From contig NZ_JBHJMR010000004.1 of assembly GCF_042310355.1 (NCBI RefSeq), positions 62,001-126,000 of the forward strand: a DNA stretch of 64,000 nt. The letters are read 5' to 3'. Each line of letters opens with the position of its first letter. Positions within the stretch are counted from its first letter, which is position 1. The translations under genes and the position numbers were made by a program. Positions 53,053 through 62,602 of the stretch are shown here, piece by piece. A model generated the notes under the pieces. The model had not been told where the DNA came from. It saw only the letters and a list, made by a program, of their open reading frames with translations, and made no database searches. This stretch comes from Wenzhouxiangella sp042310355 (GTDB lineage: Bacteria > Pseudomonadota > Gammaproteobacteria > Xanthomonadales > Wenzhouxiangellaceae).

Positions 53053-55173
53053 ATGAAATCGTACTCGCTGATCACCGGCCTGTTACTGGCCGCACCCTTG
53101 ACCGCAACCGCACAATCCGACCTGCCGCCCTGGGAAGCCGACGAACCCATGGTGGTCACGGCCGATTTCCGCCAGGCCGGCCTGTTCGACCTGGGCGCCA
53201 GCGCCACCGTGTTCGACGCCGAGACCCTTCAGCAGCGCAGCGCCTCGCACCTGGAACACGTCCTGAACCTGGCGCCCAACATCAACTTCTCCACCGGTGC
53301 CTCGCGCGGCCGCTTTTTCCAGATTCGCGGCATCGGCTCGCGCAGCCAGTTCGTCGAGCCAATGAACGCTTCGGTCGGCCTGCTGGTCGACGGCATCGAC
53401 ATGACCGGCCTCGGCGGCGCGGCCACGACGCTCGACATCGAACAGGTGGAGATCCTGCGCGGGCCGCAGGGAACCCTGTTCGGCGCCAACGCCCTGGCCG
53501 GGATGATCAACATGGTTTCGGGCAGCCCGACCGACAGCTTCTCGAGCCGTATCGAGGCCAGCGCAGCCGATTACGGCACGCGCTCGTTCCAGGGCATGAT
53601 CTCCGGACCGGTCAGCGACACGCTGGGCTATCGCGTGGCCTACTCCAACCACCAGAGCGACGGTTTCCAGAGCAACGCGTTCCTCGACACCGACGACAAC
53701 CAGCACATCGACGAGCAGACCCTGCGCACCAAGCTGCGCTGGCAGCCGCACGATGACCTGCGAGTGGACTTCACGGGGCTATTGCTGGATGTCGACAACG
53801 GCTACGACGGCTTTTCGCTCGACAACACCCGAACCACCGAATCGGACGAGCCGGGCCACGACCGGCAGGAAACCGTCGCCGGTTCGGTTCGCGTCAACTG
53901 GCGCGCCCATCGAGCCTTCGATATCGAGGCGCTGGTCAGTCGCACCGACGCCGACCTGGAATACGGCTACGACGAGGACTGGAGCTTCGAAGGTTTTTGC
54001 GAGGTCTACGACTGCGTGTTCGACGGCTACTCGTCCTTCGACAACTACATCCGCGGCGACCGCAACACCACGGTCGACGTTCGCGCGGTGTCCAACACCG
54101 GGCCGGGGCAACCGGGCTGGGTCGTCGGCGCCTACTCCCGCGACCAGTCGCAGGATCTTCGCCGCGAGTACACCTACCTGGAAGAAGACTTCCTGTTCGA
54201 CTACGACACCGAAAGCCGCGCCGTCTACGGCCAGCTCGATATTCCCATGGGCAGTAAACTGAAACTGATCACCGGCCTGCGCCATGAGCAGCGCGACGTG
54301 CGCTATGCCGACAGCGACGGCGCGACGTTCCGCCCCGACGAGGACATGTGGGGCGGCAAACTGGCACTGGAGTACCGAACCGACCGCCGCGCCCTTTGGT
54401 ACGCACTCGCCTCGCGCGGCTACAAGGCCGGCGGCGTCAACAGTGATTCGGTCATCCCCGACGATCGCCGCGAGTTCGCCACCGAGACCATGTGGAACTA
54501 CGAACTGGGGGTCAAGACCCGCCTGTTCGACGAACGCCTGGACCTGAGAGCCGCCCTGTTCTTCCAGGACCGCAAGGACGTGCAGACCGAGCAGTCGCTG
54601 GTACAACCCATCGAGGGCGATTCCTGCCCCTGCCAGTTCATCGAGTACAAGGCCAACGCCACGGCCGGCGACAGCTACGGCCTGGAGGCGGAGATCAACT
54701 GGCGCGTCCATCGCTCGATCGAGACCTTCGCCAGCCTGGGCCTGCTGGAATCGGAGTTCGACGGTTTCCTCAACTACTCCCACGTCGAAGCCGACCCCGA
54801 AACCGGCGAACCCCACGACATGGACGGGCGCGACGTGCCGCATGCGCCCAACTACATGTTCAGCCTGGGCGCGGTCTTCCACCTGGGCGATCACTGGTAC
54901 ATGCGCGTGGAGGCCGAGGGCAAGGACGGTTTCTTCTTCTCCAGCCGGCATGAAGCCCGCTCCGATGCCTACGAGCTGTTTCACGCCCGCCTGGGCTACC
55001 GCAACGCGCGCTGGGACCTGGCGCTGTGGGCTCGCAACATCGGCGATAAGGACATCAAGACCCGTGGGTTCGGCGCATTCGGCAACGATCCGCGCGACGG
55101 CTACGCCGTCAAGCCCTACTTCCAGTTCGGCGAACCGCGAGTCGTCGGAGTCACGGCCAGCTATGAATTCTGA
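53053..55173 (+). CDS. TonB-dependent receptor for thiamine
   Basis: A 706-residue outer-membrane receptor. The signal peptide ends LTATAQSD. The plug has VVTADFRQAGLFDLGASATVFDAE, FFQIRGIGSRSQFVEP and VEILRGPQGTLFGANALAGMINM. The barrel ends GVTASYEF with the aromatic C-terminus. GGAG precedes the ATG at 53053. It is the first gene after a TPP riboswitch and is followed by PnuT and a thiamine kinase, so thiamine (or a TPP-related compound) is the predicted ligand. Confidence 0.95.
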   Translation: MKSYSLITGLLLAAPLTATAQSDLPPWEADEPMVVTADFRQAGLFDLGASATVFDAETLQQRSASHLEHVLNLAPNINFSTGASRGRFFQIRGIGSRSQFVEPMNASVGLLVDGIDMTGLGGAATTLDIEQVEILRGPQGTLFGANALAGMINMVSGSPTDSFSSRIEASAADYGTRSFQGMISGPVSDTLGYRVAYSNHQSDGFQSNAFLDTDDNQHIDEQTLRTKLRWQPHDDLRVDFTGLLLDVDNGYDGFSLDNTRTTESDEPGHDRQETVAGSVRVNWRAHRAFDIEALVSRTDADLEYGYDEDWSFEGFCEVYDCVFDGYSSFDNYIRGDRNTTVDVRAVSNTGPGQPGWVVGAYSRDQSQDLRREYTYLEEDFLFDYDTESRAVYGQLDIPMGSKLKLITGLRHEQRDVRYADSDGATFRPDEDMWGGKLALEYRTDRRALWYALASRGYKAGGVNSDSVIPDDRREFATETMWNYELGVKTRLFDERLDLRAALFFQDRKDVQTEQSLVQPIEGDSCPCQFIEYKANATAGDSYGLEAEINWRVHRSIETFASLGLLESEFDGFLNYSHVEADPETGEPHDMDGRDVPHAPNYMFSLGAVFHLGDHWYMRVEAEGKDGFFFSSRHEARSDAYELFHARLGYRNARWDLALWARNIGDKDIKTRGFGAFGNDPRDGYAVKPYFQFGEPRVVGVTASYEF

Positions 55174-55191
55174 GCGGCCGGAGCGCGCGCC

Positions 55192-55827
55192 ATGACGCCC
55201 GAGAGCTGGCTCGAGCAGCTCGCCCGGCGCTGGGCCGAGATGTCCGGCTGGGAACTCGCAGCCGTGCTGCTGGCCGTCACCTACCTGCTGCTCGCCGTGC
55301 GCCAGAACCGCTGGTGCTGGGTCGCCGCCTTCGTCAGCACCGCCATCTTCACGGTGCTGTTCTGGCAGGTCCAGCTTCTGATGCAGTCGGCGCTCAACGG
55401 CTACTACATGGCCATGGCGGTCTACGGCTGGTGGCACTGGCAGCACGGCAGCGGCAGCGAAGGCTCGCTGCCGGTCACGCGCTGGAGCCTGCCCCGGCAC
55501 CTGTTGACGCTGGGGGCGATCGGGCTGTGCACGCTGATCTCGGGCTACCTGCTTGCCCGCCACAGCGAAGCGGCCTGGCCCTACCTCGATTCCTTCGTCA
55601 CCTGGGGCGCGGTGATCACCACCTTCATGGTCGCGCGCAAGGTGCTCGAGAACTGGGCCTACTGGATGGTGATCAACAGCCTGGCGATCTGGCTGTTCCT
55701 CGATCGCGGCATGGCCCTGACGGCAACGCTGCACGCCGCCTACCTCGTCATCTCGGTGTTCGGATGGGTGAGCTGGCACCGGGATTATCGCCGGCAGAAT
55801 GCCGGCCCGGGCCAAGCAACGCCATGA
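55192..55827 (+). CDS. pnuT: PnuC-family thiamine transporter (PnuT)
   Basis: A 211-residue inner-membrane transporter of the PnuC family (nicotinamide riboside / thiamine). About seven helices, including ELAAVLLAVTYLLLAVRQNR, the W-rich GWWHWQHGSG loop, FVTWGAVITTFMVARKVLENW and VISVFGWVSWHRDYR. PnuC proteins catalyse facilitated diffusion driven by intracellular phosphorylation, which fits the thiamine-kinase-like gene that overlaps its end by 4 bp. Its place after a TPP riboswitch supports thiamine over nicotinamide riboside as substrate. Confidence 0.92.
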   Translation: MTPESWLEQLARRWAEMSGWELAAVLLAVTYLLLAVRQNRWCWVAAFVSTAIFTVLFWQVQLLMQSALNGYYMAMAVYGWWHWQHGSGSEGSLPVTRWSLPRHLLTLGAIGLCTLISGYLLARHSEAAWPYLDSFVTWGAVITTFMVARKVLENWAYWMVINSLAIWLFLDRGMALTATLHAAYLVISVFGWVSWHRDYRRQNAGPGQATP

Positions 55828-56591
55828 CCGGGCAGGCCGACAACAAGCGATCCGACGCGAGCCCGGAAAGCCTGATCGACACCTGGCGCGAGTGGGGCCT
55901 GGCGCTGACCGCCCGGCCCCGCGTGATCGAACGCATTCACACCGGCCGAACCAATCGCAATTACCACCTGAGCGCACCGGGTCTCTCCGAACAACTCCTG
56001 CTGCGCATCAATCATCCCGCTTCGCAACGCCTGGGTATCGACCGCGAGCGCGAGCGCGAGATCCTGGCGCTGACCTCTGATGCCGGCATCGCACGGCCGT
56101 TCCGCTACTGGGATCCCGACCAGCGCTTCGTGGTCTTCCCCTATCTGGCCGGCAGGCACTGGTCGCAGGCGGACCTGGACGACGCCGACCAGCGCGCCAG
56201 GCTCTGGCCGCTGGTCGAAAGGCTGCACGACATTGCGCCGAACTGGCCGCGGCGCAGCTACCACGCCTACCTGCGCCACTACTGGCAGCAGCTCGACCGG
56301 GCCGGTCGCGTCGATCGCGCGCTGCGACAGGCCTGGGCGTCTTTTGAGCCGAGACTGCTTTCCTTCGACCAGTCCGACTGGTCGGCTCGCCTCGTCCACC
56401 ACGACATGATCCCCGACAATATCCTGGAAACCGACAGCGGGCTGTTCCTGATCGACTGGGAATACGCCGCACCGGGCCATCCGGACATCGACGTCTGGAC
56501 CGTGCACCCGCCCGCCGTGCGCGAACCCTTCGTCGCCGAGATGATGGACTGGGTCAACGGCCTGTGGGAGCGGCTGATCCCGATTTCCTGA
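55824..56591 (+). CDS. Phosphotransferase, probable thiamine kinase
   Basis: A 255-residue APH/choline-kinase-fold protein. The N-lobe begins with a TNRNYHL substrate/ATP loop, the catalytic loop is LVHHDMIPDNIL near residue 190 and the metal-binding IDWEYAAPGHPDID lies near 211. It resembles ThiK/YcfN, which phosphorylates thiamine to thiamine monophosphate. The ATG overlaps the pnuT stop (ATGA), so the two are coupled: phosphorylation traps the imported vitamin. Confidence 0.88.
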   Translation: MTGQADNKRSDASPESLIDTWREWGLALTARPRVIERIHTGRTNRNYHLSAPGLSEQLLLRINHPASQRLGIDREREREILALTSDAGIARPFRYWDPDQRFVVFPYLAGRHWSQADLDDADQRARLWPLVERLHDIAPNWPRRSYHAYLRHYWQQLDRAGRVDRALRQAWASFEPRLLSFDQSDWSARLVHHDMIPDNILETDSGLFLIDWEYAAPGHPDIDVWTVHPPAVREPFVAEMMDWVNGLWERLIPIS

Positions 56592-56667
56592 CCGGGTATC
56601 CGAGTCGGGGCAGCCCGGGTTTTCGGCGTAGTACGCTAAGGGTGATCAACCCGCAGGCGGATCGACC

Positions 56668-57702
56668 TTGTTTGACTTCGAAAGCTGGACGCTGTTGCAA
56701 AGCGTGATCGTCTTTGGCGCTTGCACGCTGGTGATCGGCGTTTGCGGTATCTGGATCACCGGCGTGGTGGATCAGCTGGCGGATCGGACCGGGATGGGAG
56801 AGGCCGTCGCCGGCGCGGTGCTGCTCGGCGCGGCCACCTCCCTGTCGGGCAGCGTTCTGTCGGTGACGGCCGCCTGGAACGGCTTGCCGGAGTTGGCGCT
56901 GGGTAACGCCGTGGGCGGCATTGCCGTGCAGACCACTTTCCTGGTCGTGGCCGACATGTTCTATCGCAAGGCCAACCTCGAGCACGCCGCGGCTTCGGCC
57001 CAGAACATGATGCAAAACGCGCTGCTCATTGCGCTTCTGGCGATGATCCTGCTGGGACCGACCCTGCCAAATTTCACGATCTGGGGTGTCCATCCGCTGA
57101 CGCCGCTGCTGTTCGGCGTCTATATCTACGGCATCTCAGTCATCGGCGGCATGCGCGCGCGGCCAATGTGGGAACCGACGCAGACGCCTGAAACGCGCCA
57201 GGACGAGCCCGAAGACCTGGCAAAGGTTCCCGCGCTTGGAAATCTGGTGGTGAAATTCCTGGCGCTGATGCTCGCACTGGGGATTGCGGGATGGACGATG
57301 GAAAAGTCGGCCGCCAACATCGCTCAACAGACCTGGATAAGCGCGACCGCGGTGGGCGTCCTTTTCACCGCTATAGCCACTTCCCTGCCCGAGCTCGTGA
57401 CTTCCGTTGCTGCCGTGCGCCGCGGCGCACTGACCCTGGCGGTGGGCGGCATCATCGGGGGCAATGCCTTCGATACGCTGTTTACCGCTGCTTCCGACAT
57501 CGCCTACCGTCCGGGCTCGATCTATCACGCCATGTCCGATTCGGTGGTCTTCTGGACGACGCTGACCCTGCTGATGTCAGCCGTGCTGCTGCTGGGCCTG
57601 ATCCGCCGAGAAAAGCGCGGGCCGGGCCTGATCGGCGTCGAAAGCGTTGTGCTCCTGGCATTGTATGCGGTCGGCGTGTCCATGCTGCTGCTGTACAACT
57701 AA
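56668..57702 (+). CDS. CaCA-type cation exchanger
   Basis: A 344-residue inner-membrane antiporter with two alpha-repeats: GAATSLSGSVLSVTAAWNG in the first half and IATSLPELVTSVAAVRRGA with GGIIGGNAFDTLF in the second. The second repeat has the canonical Glu of P-E-L, but the first has Ser-Gly in the equivalent spot, a change in an ion-coordinating residue that suggests altered stoichiometry or ion. TTG at 56668 is used as the start. A basic, charged loop (about 170-195) joins the halves. The exchanged ion, Ca2+, Na+ or K+, is open. Confidence 0.85.
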   Translation: MFDFESWTLLQSVIVFGACTLVIGVCGIWITGVVDQLADRTGMGEAVAGAVLLGAATSLSGSVLSVTAAWNGLPELALGNAVGGIAVQTTFLVVADMFYRKANLEHAAASAQNMMQNALLIALLAMILLGPTLPNFTIWGVHPLTPLLFGVYIYGISVIGGMRARPMWEPTQTPETRQDEPEDLAKVPALGNLVVKFLALMLALGIAGWTMEKSAANIAQQTWISATAVGVLFTAIATSLPELVTSVAAVRRGALTLAVGGIIGGNAFDTLFTAASDIAYRPGSIYHAMSDSVVFWTTLTLLMSAVLLLGLIRREKRGPGLIGVESVVLLALYAVGVSMLLLYN

Positions 57703-57964
57703 ACAAGCGACGCCAAGTAAACAAACGACCCCAGGCATCGACGCGGTCGATTTCTACCTGGTGTTCTTCATCCTGCACGACGGCGGTGTGGCGGCGGTAG
57801 CGTCAGGGCACGATTGCCGTTTCTTTGTGAACCTGGAGTAAACTCCGGATTCGACCAGCCTGGCCGTTCGACCCGCGGGAGAATCCAGCGCCCGCCGGAA
57901 AGGCTTTCCAGACCAGGCCCAAGGGGCGCCGCTTCGGCGCTCTGGCGACGAAAGGGGATCATCG

Positions 57965-60070
57965 ATGAAGCGTTTCCTGGCTATCTCCGCCGTGCTGATC
58001 GCGCTGTGGGCCATTCTGCCCGCGCCATCGAACGGCCAGACGCAGCCTGCGCGCGCGCAGGCCGAAGTCGCCCAGCCCCATGCGAATGCGTCCGAAACCG
58101 AGCGGGCCGGGTCGCTACAAGCGATGACCGAATGGCTCGAACAGGACTTCGCCCGGGCCCGTCCGGAGGCCGCGGCCTGGATACAGGACCCCGCGCTGCC
58201 GGACGCGTTTCGCTCACAAGTCCTGAGAGCCGCTATTTCGGCAGCGCGCGCGGCCGCGAAACTCGATTTCGAGACCGAGGCAGGCCCGGCGTACGCCGAG
58301 CTCGCCGAGCGCCTGCCCGCCGGTCCGGAGCGATCACTCCTGCATCAGGCGTACGGCAACCTGAGCCTTTGGCGCGGCCAGTTCGAATCAGCAGAAAGGC
58401 TGTTCCGGCTCGCCGGGATGGACGCTGCCGACAGGACGATCCCCGAGCAGGCCAACCTGAAGAGCTCGCTTGGCGTCGCGCTCGCCCAGCAGGGCGAGCT
58501 CGACGACGCACTCAGTGCCATGCTGGAGTCCCATCGACTCTTCGAGCAGACCGAGGACGGCCCGTCGGTTCAGCTTTTGCGCAATATCGGCGGCCTGTCG
58601 ATCTACCTCAAGGACTGGGAGCAGGCAGTCACGTTCTCCAACCTGGCCCTCGATCGGCTGGGTCCCGAGGACACGGATATCGCCGGGATCTACTCGAACC
58701 TGGCCGCCGCCCTGACCGAGCAGGGCAAGCTCGAGGCCGCGCTGAGCGCCCTCGAGGACGGCATGGCGGTCGGCGAGGCGCAGGGTCGACCAAATGCTTC
58801 GGTCATCAGCAACCTCGGCTATGTGCTGCGCGAACTCGATCGGCCGGAGGAGGCATTGACCCATTTCGAGCGGGCGGCCGAACTCAACCGCGCCGCAAAC
58901 GACACCGGCTCGCTGGCCATCTCGACGAAGAACATCGGCGAGACCCTGATTCAGCTCGGGCGCCGGCAGGACGGAGACGCTGCACTGCAACAATCGCTGG
59001 CGGCGTATCGCGAGGCCGACATCAAGCCCAAGCGGCTCGAGCTCTATCCCGTGCTGGTCGAGAATCTCGAGCAGCTGGGTCGGTACACGGAAGCCCTGGC
59101 CATGATGCGCGAGTACCGTGAACTGACCGAGGAACTGGCATCGGCCGATGCCCAGGCAAGGGTCGCCGAACTGCAATCGGCTTTCGACCTCGAGCGCAGT
59201 GAGCGCCGGCTGGCCGAGTCCGAACGCGAACGCATGGCCGGGGAAGCCAGGTTGGCGGCCATGGAATCGATTCAAGTCCGCCAGCAGCACTATCGCACCC
59301 TTCTTCTCACGGGCGTGGCCGCCCTCGCTCTGATCCTGGTCTTGCTGCTGCGCCTGCTGCAGGTCCGAATCCGCGCCAATCGCCTGCTTGCGGAAAAGAA
59401 CGGTGAAATCGACAAGCAGCGCAAGGCGCTGGGTGAGACCAACGTGTTGCTACAGCGACAAAGCTTCGAGGACGAACTGACCGGCCTGGGCAACCGCCGT
59501 TCGCTGCGCCACCTGCTGCAGTCGGAACTGCCCCGGGCGCTTGCTGAAGTGCCAGTGTTGCTGGTGCTGATCGACCTCGACCGATTCAAGGGCATCAACG
59601 ACCGCTTCGGGCATCCGGTGGGCGACCGGGTACTCGCGCGCTTCGCCCGGGTACTCCGTGACGTTGCGCGCCCCGGTGATGTCCTGGTTCGCTGGGGTGG
59701 CGAAGAGTTTCTTTGGCTGGTTGCCGGCGCACGCATCTCCGATGCGTCGGAGCGATGCCGCAGCCTGGCCGACCAGCTTCGCGCCACCGACTTCGAAGCG
59801 CCCGGCAGAGATCTCTCCATCACCTGTTCGATGGGCGTATCGACCGTTGACTTGCGCGTGGACGATCCCTCAAGGGCTTTCGACCTGGCGCTCAAGATCG
59901 CGGACGCCGCCCTCTACGAGGCCAAGGATTCCGGTCGCGACAGCTGGACGGGCTTCGAGCGCCGCGCCGATGACCCCGGGATATTCGAAGGCTCGCTCGA
60001 CATCGAATCGCTGGTGGCAAGCGGCGCCCTGGTGCGCAGGCATCTTCACGACGCAACGGCTCTCTCGTGA
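57965..60070 (+). CDS. Exported TPR-GGDEF diguanylate cyclase
   Basis: A 701-residue signalling protein. The signal peptide MKRFLAISAVLIALWAILPA is followed by about seven TPR-like repeats (about 95-395; LEAALSALEDGMAVGEAQ, EALTHFERAAELNRAANDTG). A coiled coil (about 400-440) precedes a transmembrane helix (LLLTGVAALALILVLLLRLLQV). A GGDEF domain (about 500-665) reads RWGGEEF near 577, with an RPGD I-site five residues before it. The TPR part would sense a periplasmic protein or peptide and the cyclase makes c-di-GMP inside. Confidence 0.92.
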   Translation: MKRFLAISAVLIALWAILPAPSNGQTQPARAQAEVAQPHANASETERAGSLQAMTEWLEQDFARARPEAAAWIQDPALPDAFRSQVLRAAISAARAAAKLDFETEAGPAYAELAERLPAGPERSLLHQAYGNLSLWRGQFESAERLFRLAGMDAADRTIPEQANLKSSLGVALAQQGELDDALSAMLESHRLFEQTEDGPSVQLLRNIGGLSIYLKDWEQAVTFSNLALDRLGPEDTDIAGIYSNLAAALTEQGKLEAALSALEDGMAVGEAQGRPNASVISNLGYVLRELDRPEEALTHFERAAELNRAANDTGSLAISTKNIGETLIQLGRRQDGDAALQQSLAAYREADIKPKRLELYPVLVENLEQLGRYTEALAMMREYRELTEELASADAQARVAELQSAFDLERSERRLAESERERMAGEARLAAMESIQVRQQHYRTLLLTGVAALALILVLLLRLLQVRIRANRLLAEKNGEIDKQRKALGETNVLLQRQSFEDELTGLGNRRSLRHLLQSELPRALAEVPVLLVLIDLDRFKGINDRFGHPVGDRVLARFARVLRDVARPGDVLVRWGGEEFLWLVAGARISDASERCRSLADQLRATDFEAPGRDLSITCSMGVSTVDLRVDDPSRAFDLALKIADAALYEAKDSGRDSWTGFERRADDPGIFEGSLDIESLVASGALVRRHLHDATALS

Positions 60071-60115
60071 ACCACGCCCGGTGGATTAGTGACCGCGCGT
60101 CGCGCTCGGACCCGT

Positions 60116-61555
60116 TCAGTCGCGGTAGCGTTCGCTCAGCGTCTGGAATCGCCTGAACAGGGATTCACGCTCGCCGCGCAGCAGTTCGACCAGTTGCGTT
60201 CGATCGAAGATCACCGTTCGCAACAGGACTTTGTCGCGGAAAGCCATGATGGTTCGGCGATAGCCCAGCGCGGCGAACCCGGTCGGCGGCAGCGCCGCAA
60301 GATAGGTCGCGATCCAGGGCGCGCTGAACTGGCTCGTTTGCCAAAGCCAGTAACCGAACAGCGCGTAGCTCGAGAGAAAGGCCAGGACACCGATTCCGAA
60401 GTACGCGAAGGTCCGCACGGCTTCGTCTCGAAAGAGCCGGGGAAGGAACGTCGTGACCAGGTAGGGCACGACATTGTGGACCAGCCCGAACAGGGCAACC
60501 GGGGCCATCACGAGGGCGAAAACCGTCATCCGCAGGCGAACCCAGCGTTCGCGCACCGGCTGGTCGAAGCGCTGCGTCAGGGCTGCCCTCAGCCGCGTCT
60601 GCGCCAGGTGATCCTTGTAGCGATCGAGGTGCTTGTTCAGCGCCAGCACGGAGCGCGGTTCATTCTCGAGCGCCCGGGACAGGACCGTGCTGATGAGGTT
60701 GCGCGACAGAATCCGCTGCTCCAACGCCCGTCCGGCGGCGTGGCTGGAACGATGGTACAGGCGCAGCAGTTGCCACACCCAGCGCCTGGCGAAAGACAAC
60801 TGACCTTCTTCGGTCCGGGACGCTTCGTCATGATCGAGCAGGCCGGCCAATTCCACCGAGAACGCGGCCTCCAGGTCATTGACCATCCGTTCGATCCGCC
60901 GATCGGCAATATGCAGGGCCTGCCGACGAAGCACCCGCTGGACCTCCTCGATCATCGCCACCACGGCCGCTTCCTCATCCTCGGCGTAGCGCTGACGGTA
61001 ATCGGCGACCCGGATCGGCCGGCCGAAACGCAGCAGCGCATCCGACGTCAGCAGGTCGCGCTGGTCGTGATTGATCCCCACGGGCACGATCACCAGGCCC
61101 AGCGAGAAGTCGTTGCGCGCCTCGGCCCCCAGGGCCATGCGGGCCACGCCCTTGCGCAACTGCCCCACCTGGGCCCAGGAGGAATTGCGGCCTTCGGGGA
61201 AGATGCCGATGCAACCACCGCCCTCGAGATGCTCGAAGACGCGAGCAAACGTCACCTGGTTGCGCTCGCCGGCATCGGCCGCTTCATTGGGCCGGTAGAC
61301 CGGAATCGCCCCGAGCGAGCGAAACAGCGCGGCAATCATGGGCACGCGGAACAGGCCGCTGCGGGCCAGGTAGCGGATCGGGCGCGAGACCTGCGTGCTG
61401 AGCAGAACGGCATCGAGCACGGAGCCCGGATGGTTGGCCGCGAGGATCAACGGCCCCTCGGCCGGCACCCGGTCTCGCCCGGAAGACCGCACCTCGACGA
61501 AGTAAAGGTGGACGACCACGCGCAGGAATCGAATCAGGCCGCTGTAGAGGCGCAT
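60116..61555 (-). CDS. PlsC-domain acyltransferase
   Basis: A 479-residue membrane enzyme. The N-terminal 1-acylglycerol-phosphate acyltransferase domain has the HX4D motif NHPGSVLD (His42, Asp48), the GLFRVPMIAALFRSLGAIPVYRP block and FPEGRNSSW. It is about twice the usual PlsC length; the C-terminal half has four hydrophobic helices (LRMTVFALVMAPVALFGLVHNVV, FAYFGIGVLAFLSSYALFGYWL) and resembles the long PlsC-like lipid acyltransferases. It transfers acyl groups to lyso-phospholipids or a related acceptor. The ATG at 61555 matches the domain start but GGAGG lies only 1 nt upstream. Confidence 0.9.
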   Translation of the reverse strand: MRLYSGLIRFLRVVVHLYFVEVRSSGRDRVPAEGPLILAANHPGSVLDAVLLSTQVSRPIRYLARSGLFRVPMIAALFRSLGAIPVYRPNEAADAGERNQVTFARVFEHLEGGGCIGIFPEGRNSSWAQVGQLRKGVARMALGAEARNDFSLGLVIVPVGINHDQRDLLTSDALLRFGRPIRVADYRQRYAEDEEAAVVAMIEEVQRVLRRQALHIADRRIERMVNDLEAAFSVELAGLLDHDEASRTEEGQLSFARRWVWQLLRLYHRSSHAAGRALEQRILSRNLISTVLSRALENEPRSVLALNKHLDRYKDHLAQTRLRAALTQRFDQPVRERWVRLRMTVFALVMAPVALFGLVHNVVPYLVTTFLPRLFRDEAVRTFAYFGIGVLAFLSSYALFGYWLWQTSQFSAPWIATYLAALPPTGFAALGYRRTIMAFRDKVLLRTVIFDRTQLVELLRGERESLFRRFQTLSERYRD

Positions 61556-61720
61556 GCCTCCAGCATAGGGGTGATCAGGCGACACCGCCACCCGAGTTGA
61601 AGCGCGTTGGAGTAGCTCGTTCCCACCGGGCGAGATGCGGCATGCATCCGCCGGACCGCACCTGCGCCAGCCGGCCCCGGGCGAAGCCCTCACGCCTGAT
61701 CGATGTCATAATCCTGTTCA

Positions 61721-62593
61721 ATGAAGATTCCCGCCCGCTTGAAACCCCTGGCCGAAGACGGCCTGATCGACGAAGTGCTGCGGCCGCTCAAGAGCGGCAA
61801 GGAAGCCGACGTCTTCGTCGTTCGCTGCGGCGCCGAGAAGCGCTGCGCAAAGGTTTTCAAGGAAGCCAACGTGCGCGGCTTCAAGCAGGCCGTGCAGTAC
61901 CAGGAAGGCCGCAACGTGCGCAACAGCCGGCGCGCCCGGGCGATGAACAAGCGCACTCGCTACGGCCAGAAAGAGCAGGAAAAAGCCTGGCTGAGCGCCG
62001 AGGTGGATGCGCTCTATCACCTGTCGGCCGCCGGGGTGCGCGTGCCGCGACCGCAGGGCTTCGTCGACGGCGTGCTGCTGATGGAGTTGATCGTCGACTC
62101 CGAGGGCAACGTGGCACCGCGACTCGACGGCATGACGATGAGCGCCGAACAGGCGCGGGACTACCATGACCGCATCATCGCCGAGATCGTGCGCATGCTG
62201 GCCGCCGGCCTGATTCACGGCGACCTTTCGGAGTTCAACGTGCTGGTCGACGAGACCGGCCCGGTCATCATCGACCTGCCGCAGGCGGTCAACGCCGCGG
62301 CCAACAACAGTGCCGCGATGATGCTCGTGCGCGACGTCGATCGGATGAAGCGTTTCTTCGGCAAGTTCGCACCTGACTTGCTGACGACCGAATACGGCAA
62401 GGAAATGTGGTCGCGCTATGCTTCCGGAGACCTGCATGCGGAAAGCGCGTTGACCGGCGTCTACCACCCTTCCGCCGACGATGTGAACCTGGGCGAGCTG
62501 ATGGCCATCATCGATGCCGCCCGGGAAGAAGAAAGAGAGCGACTGGAGCGAATGCGTGAAGATGACTCGGATGAGCCCGATAGCGCTCAGTGA
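61721..62593 (+). CDS. RIO1-like serine/threonine protein kinase
   Basis: A 290-residue atypical protein kinase. The ATP-binding lysine is in SGKEADVFVVRCG / AKVFKE, the catalytic loop reads HGDLSEFNVLV near residue 165 and the metal-binding Asp lies in VIIDLPQAVNAAAN. It matches the PA4780-type RIO kinases of gammaproteobacteria, whose substrates are unknown. The gene leads a run with the methyltransferase gene at 62603, 9 bp away, and the next gene. Confidence 0.93.
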   Translation: MKIPARLKPLAEDGLIDEVLRPLKSGKEADVFVVRCGAEKRCAKVFKEANVRGFKQAVQYQEGRNVRNSRRARAMNKRTRYGQKEQEKAWLSAEVDALYHLSAAGVRVPRPQGFVDGVLLMELIVDSEGNVAPRLDGMTMSAEQARDYHDRIIAEIVRMLAAGLIHGDLSEFNVLVDETGPVIIDLPQAVNAAANNSAAMMLVRDVDRMKRFFGKFAPDLLTTEYGKEMWSRYASGDLHAESALTGVYHPSADDVNLGELMAIIDAAREEERERLERMREDDSDEPDSAQ

Positions 62594-62602
62594 GCTTCGA
62601 CC

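Noticed and set aside
53779..55977. 732-codon minus-strand frame opposite the thiamine receptor
   Set aside because: Shadow of the TonB receptor and pnuT; no ribosome site and no domain.
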